Assembly: GCA_964559835.1 (NCBI GenBank) | Contig: CAZLJE010000002.1 | Coordinates: forward strand, 1-64,000 | Source: DAISJI01 sp964559835 | GTDB taxonomy: Bacteria > Acidobacteriota > Terriglobia > Terriglobales > Acidobacteriaceae | Length of the DNA: 64,000 bases | Direction of reading: 5' to 3' | In this document: positions 1 through 7,470 of the stretch, piece by piece | How positions within the stretch are numbered: position 1 is the first letter of the stretch | Layout of the letters: each line of letters begins with the position of its first letter | Program-made: the position numbers and the translations under genes | The notes under the pieces: generated by a model | Told to the model about the DNA's origin: nothing | What the model saw: the letters and a program-made list of their open reading frames with translations, nothing else | The model's database searches: none

Positions 1-574
1 TGGTGATGAACCCCGGCGACTCCTTGATCACCACCACGTCCTTCTTCATACGCCGGCCGACCTCGGCGCATGTCTGGACGGTCTGCTCGTCGGTCTCCAG
101 CGCGCGCACGATCTCCAGCAGCTTCATCTTGGGCACCGGATTGAAGAAGTGCATGCCGATACATTTCTTCGGGCGGTACGTGACGGACGCAATCTCGGTG
201 ATGCTCAGCGACGACGTATTCGATGCCAGGATCGTGTCCGGACGACAGGCCTTGTCGAGCAGGGTGAAGATCTCGATCTTCGACTCCATCTCCTCGGGGA
301 CGGCTTCGATGACGAGTTCCGCCTGGCGCGCCGCTTCTTCCGGCGTGGATGCATACTCCAGCCGCGCCATCGCCGCCGCCGCATCGTCCGCCGACACCTT
401 ACCGAGTTCCACGCCCTTGTCGAAATTCGCCTTGATCTCGTCGCCGGCGCGTCGCAGCGCGTTCGGCAACACATCTTCGAGGATGGTGCGGTAGCCGCCG
501 AGCGCCGCGGCGTAGGCGATGCCGCGCCCCATGATGCCGGCGCCGATCACCGCAATGGTGCGGACCTCGCTCAC
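1..574 (-). CDS. 3-hydroxyacyl-CoA dehydrogenase, NAD-binding part (3' end outside window)
   Basis: Likely oxidises 3-hydroxyacyl-CoA to 3-ketoacyl-CoA with NAD in fatty-acid or butyrate-type metabolism. The visible N-terminal 191 residues start VSEVRTIAVIGAGIMG, a Rossmann GxGxxG loop followed by GRGIAYAAALGG. Further on are ASNTSSLSIT and the family signature GMHFFNPVPKMKLLE with its conserved His-Phe-Asn-Pro. The start is a GTG at 572-574 whose last two bases overlap the TGA of the upstream 63-aa gene, which suggests translational coupling. The C-terminal dimerisation domain lies off the window, so a fusion with an enoyl-CoA hydratase cannot be excluded. Confidence 0.88.
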   Translation of the reverse strand, partial: MSEVRTIAVIGAGIMGRGIAYAAALGGYRTILEDVLPNALRRAGDEIKANFDKGVELGKVSADDAAAAMARLEYASTPEEAARQAELVIEAVPEEMESKIEIFTLLDKACRPDTILASNTSSLSITEIASVTYRPKKCIGMHFFNPVPKMKLLEIVRALETDEQTVQTCAEVGRRMKKDVVVIKESPGFIT

Positions 575-762
575 TTACCGTCCCCCTTTTCCAGCTTGTC
601 GATGAGCCCGGGGACGCTCGGGTCGGCCTTTTTCATGTAGTCGGCCAGGCGCTTGCGTTCATCGTCGGTCAGGAAGGGTACGTTGGCAATGATGCGACGC
701 AGGGTCGCCGTCACGTCATCCATGTAATTCATCATGCGGATAAGTTCACCACTTGCGGGCAT
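571..762 (-). CDS. Small hypothetical protein, 63 aa
   Basis: I do not recognise a family. The product is charged and probably helical (NVPFLTDDERKRLADYMKKA) with no signal peptide or membrane segment. A purine-rich Shine-Dalgarno (GAGGAAGAGG) lies just upstream of ATG 760-762. Its stop overlaps the GTG of the downstream hydroxyacyl-CoA dehydrogenase in a GTGA arrangement, so the two form an operon and the small protein may regulate or assist that enzyme (inference). Confidence 0.6.
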   Translation of the reverse strand: MPASGELIRMMNYMDDVTATLRRIIANVPFLTDDERKRLADYMKKADPSVPGLIDKLEKGDGK

Positions 763-881
763 AAGACCTCTTCCTCTCGGTTGTCCGTGGACGGTGTGCT
801 CCGGAAACTTCCCGGGCGCGGGGGCAAACGAACATTGTTATCCGGCGAGCGTGTTTTCGTAAAGCGGCTTAGGATGTTTCC

Positions 882-1370
882 ATGCTACGCGATCCGGCGT
901 TGGTCCCGCTCTCCCGCCAGCATCAGCATGCTCTCGCGCTTTGCGTCCGCATCGAGCGCGGGCAGCGCTCCACCGCCGACGAGCTGCAAACCTGGCAGCG
1001 CGAGATCGTCAGCCTCTTCGACCAGGAGATCCGTTTCCACTTCGACGCCGAGGAACGCGTCCTCTTCCCTGCCGCCGAGCGGTTTGTCGAGCTGCGCGCT
1101 CTGGTCAGCAGTCTTCGCGAGGAGCACGTGCAGATCCGGCTTGCGGTCGACTACGCCGCCGCAGGCAGCATGGACTCGGCGGCTCTGACCGCGTTCGCTT
1201 CGCTGCTCTCGTCGCACATCCGCCGCGAGGAACGCGAGCTGTTCGAAGGCATGCAGAGACTGTTCTCGTCCGAGGAACTGCACGCGCTGGGGATCGCCGT
1301 CGACGACGACTTCCGCGCCGCCGGTCTGCCCGCAAGTGCTTGCGAATTAAGGCCCACGAAATCAACGTAA
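882..1370 (+). CDS. Hemerythrin HHE-domain protein
   Basis: A 162-aa four-helix protein expected to bind a di-iron centre and sense or carry O2, NO or iron. The His/Glu ligand pattern is visible: SRQHQHAL near residue 12, IRFHFDAEERVLFP near 50, LREEHVQIR near 80 and LSSHIRREERELFE near 110, matching the H-HxxxE-H-HxxxE layout of HHE domains. It has no signal peptide, so it should be cytoplasmic. The downstream treY starts 29 bp after its stop and may be co-transcribed. Confidence 0.85.
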   Translation: MLRDPALVPLSRQHQHALALCVRIERGQRSTADELQTWQREIVSLFDQEIRFHFDAEERVLFPAAERFVELRALVSSLREEHVQIRLAVDYAAAGSMDSAALTAFASLLSSHIRREERELFEGMQRLFSSEELHALGIAVDDDFRAAGLPASACELRPTKST

Positions 1371-1399
1371 GTTCCCGCAGCTTGCATCTAACCTCCCGC

Positions 1400-4300
1400 A
1401 TGGTTTCGCAAACCGGCCTGCTCGTGCCGCAGACCTCGGTCTCGGAATGCCTGGACCGCATGGCTGCCGGCGCGACGCGGAGCCGACCCCTGGCGACATA
1501 TCGGTTCCAGTTCCATCGCGGCTTTCGCTTCGACGAAGGCCGCAAGCTGATTCCCTATCTGCACGCGCTTGGTATCTCGACGTACTATTCGTCGCCTATC
1601 CTGATGTCGCGCGCCGGCAGCATGCACGGGTACGACATTACCGACCACAACCAGATCAATCCCGAACTCGGCGGCGAGGACCAGTTCCGCGCGCTCGTCC
1701 GCGACCTGCGCCAATCGGGCCTCACTCTTCTGCTCGACATTGTCCCGAATCACATGGGCGTCGGCCAGGGCAAGACGCCGTGGTGGCAGGACGTGCTGGA
1801 GAACGGCCAGGCCTCCGAGTTCGCCAACTACTTCGATATCGACTGGACGCCCCTCAAGGGCGAGTTACACGGTAAGGTCCTGCTGCCCTTCCTTGGCGAT
1901 CAATACGGTGACGAACTGGATCGCGGCGCCATCGTTCTCCATCTCGACGACGGAGCCTTCTTTATCCGCTACTACGACCGCCAGCTACCGGTCGACCCGC
2001 AGACGTACCCGCTCATCTTCGAGCCGCTCGATGACCTCCACGGCCGCGTGCCGGAAAGCGATTGGAACAGTTCGGGCATGGCAGAGCTGGAGCGCCTGCT
2101 TGGCGAGTTCGGGCGCCTTCCGCACCACAGCGTCTGTGAGGGAGACGAACTACAACAGCGCCGCCGCGCCGTACCGAACCTGAAGCGACGCTTCGCGCAC
2201 CTCGTGCACGAGTCTCCAGCCGTACGCAAAGTGATCGAAGAGGCCGTCCACCGCTGCAATGGCGAACCCGGAGACCACCGCAGCTTTGACCGGCTGCACC
2301 GGCTGCTCGAGGCGCAGGCGTACCGGCTGGCGCACTGGCGGGTGTCGGGCGAGGAGATCAATTATCGCCGATTCTTTGACATCAACGACCTCGTGGGGCT
2401 GCGGATGGAGAACCCCGAGGTCTTCGCGGCCACGCACCACCTGTACCGCCGGCTGCTCGCGGAGGGGTTGATCGATGGCATGCGGCTCGACCATCCCGAC
2501 GGTCTCTACAACCCGGTGCAGTACTTCGCGCGCCTGCAGATGCTTTACGCCGCGGCGCACTGCTGCGGGCGCACGCCAGTGTCGCGCACCGCGGAAAATG
2601 GCATTGAAGAAGAAGTCGTCTCCCGCTTCAACCAGCACGAATGGCAGCAGCCCGCGCTTTACGTCCTGGTCGAAAAGATCCTTGAACCGGGCGAAGAGCT
2701 GCCGCAGCAGTGGCCGGTCTCGGGATCCGTCGGCTACGAGTTTGGAAACCTGGTCAACGGCATCTTCATCGACCGCCGCAACACCCGCACTTTCACGACG
2801 CTCTATCACCGCTTCATCGGCGGTCCCATGGATATCGCGGGCGTTATCTACGCAGCGAAGCGGCTGATCCTGAAGGAATCGCTCGCCAGCGAGGCGTTCG
2901 TGCTCATGCACATGCTCGATGAGATCGCCTCGACCGACCGCCACGCGCGCGACTTCACGCGTCACTCCCTGCTGGAAGCCATCCGCGAGACGATTGCATG
3001 CTTCCCCGTCTATCGCACGTATATCGACGCCCGCGGCAACATCAGCGATAGCGACCGCCGTTTTATCCAGACCGCCATCGCGCGCGCCAAGCGCCGCAAC
3101 GAGAGCATGTCCGCCAAGATCTTCAACTTCATCGGCGACATCCTTCTGCTGCGTAGCGGTCACGGCGACGAGTCGACTGCGAACTACCGCAAGCGCCTGC
3201 GCTTCACGCTGAAGTTCCAACAGCTCACCGGGCCGGTCATGGCGAAGGGTCTCGAAGACACCGCGTGCTACGTCTACAACCGGCTGCTCTCCGAGAACGA
3301 AGTCGGAAGCTCACCGGAGGAGTTCGGCCTCGACTTGCGCGATTTTCACGACGCCAACATCACCCGCGCGCGCAACTGGCCGGACTCGATGCTCAGCACC
3401 TCGACGCACGACAGCAAGCGCAGCGAGGATGTCCGCGCGCGCCTGAACGTGCTGACTGAGATCCCGAAGCTCTGGGGCGCGCACGCGATGCGCTGGCGCC
3501 GCCTGAACAAACCGAAGAAGAGAACGATCTCTGACGGCCGCCTCGTCCCGGATCGTAACGAAGAGTACCTGCTGTTCCAGACGCTGGTGGGGGTGTGGCC
3601 GCTGGCCGTCGAGATGAACGCCGCCGAGCGCAAAGAGTTCGTCGCGCGCATACAGCAGTACATGATGAAGGCCGTACACGAGGCCAAGGTCAACCTGAGC
3701 TGGACGAACGACAACCCCGAGTATGTCCAGGCTCTCCAGGAGTTCATCGCGCGCATCCTGCAACCCGGGACCGCTGGACGTCCGAACCTGTTCCTGCGAT
3801 CGCTGGAACAGTTCCTGCCGGCGATCCAGTTCTTCGGGTGCGTCAACTCCGTCGCGCAACTGCTGCTGAAGGTCACCTGCCCCGGCGTCCCCGACATCTA
3901 CCAGGGTCAGGAGCTGTGGGATTTTTCGCTCGTCGATCCCGACAACCGGCGTCCGGTGGACTTTGCATTACGCGAGCGCATGCTCAACGACCTGCTGGCC
4001 GCCAGCTCGTGTGTGGAGTCGACCGGCAACGGAGGGTTGACCGCTTTCTGCGACGACCTCGTGCGCAACTTTGCCGACGGGCACCTGAAACTCTGGACGA
4101 CCGCCGCGACGCTGCGCTTCCGACGAGATCATGCTGCCCTGTTCCAGGACGGCTCGTATCGTCCGCTAACCGCCGAAGGAGCGCAATCTGATCACCTCGT
4201 CGCCTTCGCCCGGGAGCACGAGACCGAGGTCGCGATCACCGCAGTGCCGCGGCTCGCGTATACGCTGTGCGGCGGGCGCCAGGCGCCAAACCTTTCCGAC

Positions 4301-4444
4301 TGCTGGGGCGATACACGACTGGCAATCCCGGAGGGCTCGTACCGCAACGCCTTCACGGGCGAACTCCTCGACGGATCGAGCGGTTGGCTGGCCTGCCGCG
4401 ACCTGTTCGCACATTACCCGGTGGCGCTGCTGCATCGGGTGTGA
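1400..4444 (+). CDS. treY: Malto-oligosyltrehalose synthase
   Basis: A GH13 enzyme that converts the reducing-end alpha-1,4 bond of maltodextrins to alpha-1,1, making maltooligosyl trehalose. About 1014 aa from ATG 1400, within the usual length. Motifs: RFQFHRGFRFDEG at the N-terminus, ISTYYSSPILMSRAGSMHGYD, region I DIVPNHMG, catalytic region DGMRLDHPDGL, YVLVEKIL with the acid/base Glu, LEDTACYVYNRL, and the C-terminal PDIYQGQELWDFSLVDPDNR. The reading frame is open further upstream, but that part overlaps the hemerythrin gene and lacks family similarity. No treZ lies nearby; malQ at 5798-7336 also acts on maltodextrins. Confidence 0.95.
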   Translation: MVSQTGLLVPQTSVSECLDRMAAGATRSRPLATYRFQFHRGFRFDEGRKLIPYLHALGISTYYSSPILMSRAGSMHGYDITDHNQINPELGGEDQFRALVRDLRQSGLTLLLDIVPNHMGVGQGKTPWWQDVLENGQASEFANYFDIDWTPLKGELHGKVLLPFLGDQYGDELDRGAIVLHLDDGAFFIRYYDRQLPVDPQTYPLIFEPLDDLHGRVPESDWNSSGMAELERLLGEFGRLPHHSVCEGDELQQRRRAVPNLKRRFAHLVHESPAVRKVIEEAVHRCNGEPGDHRSFDRLHRLLEAQAYRLAHWRVSGEEINYRRFFDINDLVGLRMENPEVFAATHHLYRRLLAEGLIDGMRLDHPDGLYNPVQYFARLQMLYAAAHCCGRTPVSRTAENGIEEEVVSRFNQHEWQQPALYVLVEKILEPGEELPQQWPVSGSVGYEFGNLVNGIFIDRRNTRTFTTLYHRFIGGPMDIAGVIYAAKRLILKESLASEAFVLMHMLDEIASTDRHARDFTRHSLLEAIRETIACFPVYRTYIDARGNISDSDRRFIQTAIARAKRRNESMSAKIFNFIGDILLLRSGHGDESTANYRKRLRFTLKFQQLTGPVMAKGLEDTACYVYNRLLSENEVGSSPEEFGLDLRDFHDANITRARNWPDSMLSTSTHDSKRSEDVRARLNVLTEIPKLWGAHAMRWRRLNKPKKRTISDGRLVPDRNEEYLLFQTLVGVWPLAVEMNAAERKEFVARIQQYMMKAVHEAKVNLSWTNDNPEYVQALQEFIARILQPGTAGRPNLFLRSLEQFLPAIQFFGCVNSVAQLLLKVTCPGVPDIYQGQELWDFSLVDPDNRRPVDFALRERMLNDLLAASSCVESTGNGGLTAFCDDLVRNFADGHLKLWTTAATLRFRRDHAALFQDGSYRPLTAEGAQSDHLVAFAREHETEVAITAVPRLAYTLCGGRQAPNLSDCWGDTRLAIPEGSYRNAFTGELLDGSSGWLACRDLFAHYPVALLHRV

Positions 4445-4498
4445 TCTTCAAAAAAGAAAAGATCAGCGCAGAGGCCGCGGAGAGTCAGAGAAACGTTT

Positions 4499-4519
4499 GT
4501 CGATTTTTGATTTTTGATT
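4499..4519. repeat. Heptamer array (NNNGATT)
   Basis: Three consecutive 7-bp units, GTCGATT, TTTGATT and TTTGATT, sit downstream of the treY stop. They belong to the window-wide family of intergenic arrays with 7-bp period and differing words. Confidence 0.6.
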
Positions 4520-4540
4520 CTTGAAGTGAGAACATTTCCT

Positions 4541-4608
4541 GGTAAGCCAACACCGGGCTTACCCGGGCACCCGGCGTTCTCCGCTCCGACAACATCGTCG
4601 GACGCCGG
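4541..4608. other. Clustered inverted repeats, possible structured RNA or terminator
   Basis: Hairpin 1 pairs GGTAAGCC with GGCTTACC around an 8-nt gap. Hairpin 2 is a two-level stem, CCGGCG with CGCCGG outside and TCCGAC with GTCGGA inside. No U-tract follows, so a classical intrinsic terminator is not convincing. It could be a transcribed structured element or a REP-like repeat. Confidence 0.35.
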
Positions 4609-4758
4609 CGCCAAGGCAAGCACGTTCTTCTACCTTTCCGATCGGCACGTGCGGGAACTTGTCTGCAACGGTCTGGCACATGCCTCGGAACCGCCGATAG
4701 CTGTGCCTGCAGCACATTAACTCGCCGCCTGGCCGGCGCTTCTGGAAGGGAGCTCACC

Positions 4759-5103
4759 ATGCACGAGACACATGCCAACCACTCCCATCAGCACGGTAAG
4801 AATTGTGGCCATACCGCAATCATCCACAATGGCCACACCGACTACCTGCACGACGGACACCTCCACTCACTGCATGAGGGCCACGTCGATGAGCACGGAA
4901 TCGACGTCAATGCCACGAACCCGGAAGGGTGCAGCAATGGCCATGATTGCAAAGCACATGGCACTGAACATAAGCACGGTCCGAACTGCGGCCACGAGGC
5001 AGTGCCCCACGGTGGGCACGTCGACTACCTGGTGAATGGCCATCTGCATCACCCGGATGGGAACCACTGCGACAATCACGGAGCCGTTCAGATGGCAAGC
5101 TAG
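4759..5103 (+). CDS. Histidine-rich metal-binding protein with an internal duplication
   Basis: A 114-aa cytoplasmic protein with roughly one quarter His. Two copies of the same module are visible: NCGHTAIIHNGHTDYLHDGH followed by LHSLHEGH (residues about 14-42), and NCGHEAVPHGGHVDYLVNGH followed by LHHPDGNH (about 76-104). The copies are separated by a linker containing GCSNGHDCKAHGTEHKHG. Such regularly spaced His and Cys would bind Zn, Ni, Cu or Co; buffering or storage is inferred, not shown. A GGAAGGGAG ribosome site precedes the ATG. It has no signal peptide or membrane helix, so it is not a transporter. Confidence 0.75.
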   Translation: MHETHANHSHQHGKNCGHTAIIHNGHTDYLHDGHLHSLHEGHVDEHGIDVNATNPEGCSNGHDCKAHGTEHKHGPNCGHEAVPHGGHVDYLVNGHLHHPDGNHCDNHGAVQMAS

Positions 5104-5308
5104 TTGAACGCACGCCGATGCGAGACGAGGCGGGGCCACTGCGCTCCGCCTCGTCCGCCTTTAGGGCCCTAATCCTGTGCGGCCGAGCTCAAGCGGGGCG
5201 CGCCACCCCCCAAAATATTTCGGCGCCGGCGCGTCACGTTGGTCGATAAAACCGCATCCCTGCAAAAAGAACAACGAACGACAGCTTCGTTCTGCTGAAG
5301 GAGTTTCT

Positions 5309-5779
5309 ATGAAGAAGGAGATCGCAAGCTTCATCCTCGTCGTGGCGTTCGCCTCTACAGCGGCTGCAGCGCAGACCGCGAACCCGAAGTGCGATAACCG
5401 TCTCATTCGTGGTGACTATGGGTTCACCATCGAAGGCCAGAAACTCGGGGGACCTGGTCCGGTCGGGCCTCAGGTCGGAGTGGCTATGACGACGTTCGAC
5501 GGAAACGGCAGCTTGACGCAAACCGATTCGGTGACGATCGGTGGCGTACATGTCGCCGACTTTAGTCATCCTGGGGCCACCGGCACGTACACGGTAAACG
5601 CGGATTGCACGGGTAGCTTCACGATCCAGTTCCACGATGGCCGGCCTTCGGTCACCGTGGATTTCGTCGTCGTCCAGAATGGCAACGAGATCGACACAGT
5701 CGTCGTTTCCTCCCCCGTGCTGGCCACGCGCAGCATCGGCAAACGCCGGTTTCCTAGCCGGCGCGATGATGAGCGCTGA
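5309..5779 (+). CDS. Small secreted protein of unknown function
   Basis: A 156-aa product with a clear signal peptide (MKKEIASFILVVAFASTAAAAQ). The mature part is beta-rich: a CDNRLIRGDYGFTIEGQ start, then alternating strands such as MTTFDGNGSLTQTDSVTIGG and GTYTVNADCTGSFTIQF, with two or three Cys. Proteins of this kind are common secreted hypotheticals in soil acidobacteria. Start chosen at ATG 5309, preceded by GAAGGAG; the upstream in-frame extension has no signal character. Function unknown. Confidence 0.7.
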   Translation: MKKEIASFILVVAFASTAAAAQTANPKCDNRLIRGDYGFTIEGQKLGGPGPVGPQVGVAMTTFDGNGSLTQTDSVTIGGVHVADFSHPGATGTYTVNADCTGSFTIQFHDGRPSVTVDFVVVQNGNEIDTVVVSSPVLATRSIGKRRFPSRRDDER

Positions 5780-5797
5780 GGGCAAAAAGGGCGACGC

Positions 5798-7336
5798 TTA
5801 CGCCGCGAACTCCTGTATTGCTTCCCTGCGCACATCGTGCTGCATATCGAGGTTGCGGTCGCTGATCTCCGATAAAGTCGCGAGCTTGCGGGCGAAGTCT
5901 TCGGTGAGAGCGCCGGGAAGATAGCGCCAGCTCCAGTTGCCGTTCGACTGGCTGGGGACGTTCATGCGGCAATCGCTGCCGAGTCCGAGCACGTCCTGCA
6001 ACGGGACCACGGAAAGGCGCGACGGCGAAGTCATGGCGGCGCGGATGAACGCCCAATGACGTCCCATGGGATCTTCGCCGACGTAGGTTTCGGCGAAGCG
6101 GCGCTCATCGCCCTGGATGGAGTTGTACCAGCCCAGCGTCGTATCGTTGTCGTGCGTGCCGGTGTACATGACGCTGTTGGGCTCGCAGCGGTGCGGCAGG
6201 TAGATGTGCGCGCCTGGATTACTGAATCCGAACTGCAGGACCTTCATGCCCGGAAGGTTCAGGCGCATGCGCAGTTCATGGACTTCCTCGGTGATCATCC
6301 CCAGGTCTTCGGCAATGAACGGGAACCCGCCGAGGGCCTGTCGCAACGCCTCGAAGAATTCCTGATTCGGCCCCCGCACCCAGCGCCCATTCACGGCTGT
6401 GGGTTCGTGCGCGGGGATCTCCCAGTAGGCTTCAAACCCGCGGAAATGATCGAGGCGAACGAGATCGCAGGTCTCGAGCGCCCACTGCATGCGCCGTACC
6501 CACCAATCGTAGCCGCGCTGCTTGAGCACGTCCCAGCGGTACACGGGATTCCCCCAGCGCTGGCCGGTGGAACTGAAGGCGTCGGGCGGAACGCCGGCCA
6601 CGACCTCGGGGTCGAGACGGTCGTCGAGCTTGAAAAGCTCGGGATAGGTCCAGACGTCGGCGCTGTCGTAACTAACGAAAATAGCGACGTCGCCGATGAT
6701 GCGTATGCCGCGCTCACCGGCAGCGTGGTGCAGCGCGCGCCACTGCTCCCAGAAAGCGAACTGGATGGCTTTGGTGACGGCGATCTCGCCCTCAAAATCG
6801 CGGCGCGCCTTGTCCATCGCGGGCGGTTCACGCCGGGATAGTCCATCGGGCCACCGGTTCCAGAGCTGCATCTGGAAATGGTCGCGCAGGTTGACGAACA
6901 GCGCGTAATCATCGAGCCACCACGAACTCTCGGAGCAAAAACCGTCATACCGGCTGCGGCCATTGCCGTTCGCATTGGAGAGGAAGTTCCTTGCCGCTTC
7001 ACGCAGCAAGGGAAACTTGATCGCGCGCACGTGGTCGTAATCGACGGGACCCACGGTTTCCGGCAGCACGGCGAGTCGTCCGCCGTCAATCCAGCCTGCG
7101 TCGGCGAGACGCTCGAGGCTGACGAGCAACGGATTGCCGGCAAAGGCCGAGATCGACGAGTAAGGCGAATTGCCGTAGCCAAGCGGACCCAGCGGCAGGA
7201 TTTGCCAGAGCGACTGCCGCGACGCGAACAGGAAATCCAGGAACTCGTAAGCCGCGGGGCCAAAATCACCGATGCCACCGCGAGAGGGGAGCGACGACGG
7301 ATGCAGCAGGATGCCGGAGGCGCGGGAATCAGTCAT
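5798..7336 (-). CDS. malQ: 4-alpha-glucanotransferase (amylomaltase)
   Basis: A GH77 disproportionating enzyme, 512 aa, that moves alpha-1,4-glucan segments between maltodextrins. Family signatures: ASGILLHPSSLPSRGGIGDFG at the N-terminus, WQILPLGPLGYGNSPYSS, IIGDVAIFVSYDSADVW, LVRLDHFRGFEAYWEIP with the nucleophile Asp, FIAEDLGMITEEV with the acid/base Glu, and YTGTHDNDTTLGW. With treY it forms a maltodextrin-processing set, though on the opposite strand. The start codon is oddly placed: the base upstream of ATG 7334-7336 begins a six-unit heptamer array and no Shine-Dalgarno is visible. Confidence 0.95.
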   Translation of the reverse strand: MTDSRASGILLHPSSLPSRGGIGDFGPAAYEFLDFLFASRQSLWQILPLGPLGYGNSPYSSISAFAGNPLLVSLERLADAGWIDGGRLAVLPETVGPVDYDHVRAIKFPLLREAARNFLSNANGNGRSRYDGFCSESSWWLDDYALFVNLRDHFQMQLWNRWPDGLSRREPPAMDKARRDFEGEIAVTKAIQFAFWEQWRALHHAAGERGIRIIGDVAIFVSYDSADVWTYPELFKLDDRLDPEVVAGVPPDAFSSTGQRWGNPVYRWDVLKQRGYDWWVRRMQWALETCDLVRLDHFRGFEAYWEIPAHEPTAVNGRWVRGPNQEFFEALRQALGGFPFIAEDLGMITEEVHELRMRLNLPGMKVLQFGFSNPGAHIYLPHRCEPNSVMYTGTHDNDTTLGWYNSIQGDERRFAETYVGEDPMGRHWAFIRAAMTSPSRLSVVPLQDVLGLGSDCRMNVPSQSNGNWSWRYLPGALTEDFARKLATLSEISDRNLDMQHDVRREAIQEFAA

Positions 7337-7378
7337 CAGTTGCCAGTTGCCAGTTGCTAGTTGCTAGTTGCTAGTTGC
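7337..7378. repeat. Heptamer array (CAGTTGC/TAGTTGC), six units
   Basis: Three CAGTTGC units followed by three TAGTTGC units, directly abutting the malQ start codon and so forming its 5' untranslated region. The same words recur around the MCP gene at 57436-57560. Confidence 0.85.
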
Positions 7379-7470
7379 TAGCGAAAATAACAACCGAGTT
7401 CTACTTGGATGCAAGAACAAACAAAATGGCGCGGACGGACGATGCCAATCCACGCCGAAGTTAACAGTCA

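Larger units (their letters stand above)
4445..4758. other. Gene-free interval with short repeats and a possible folded element
   Basis: No plausible gene. It begins with a 7-bp periodic stretch (NNNGATT words, 4499-4519). Two inverted repeats follow: GGTAAGCC (4541-4548) with GGCTTACC (4556-4563), and CCGGCG (4571-4576) with CGCCGG (4603-4608) enclosing TCCGAC-AACATC-GTCGGA. The remainder leads to the His-rich gene and may hold its promoter. Confidence 0.5.

Noticed and set aside
941..1399. Long N-terminal extension of treY
   Set aside because: It is an alternate frame of the hemerythrin gene and resembles no TreY N-terminus.
2150..3220. Long minus-strand open frame under treY, and similar long frames opposite malQ, uvrB, the S9 peptidase and the ADOP permease
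   Set aside because: They are antisense shadows produced by high GC codon use; none shows a protein family.
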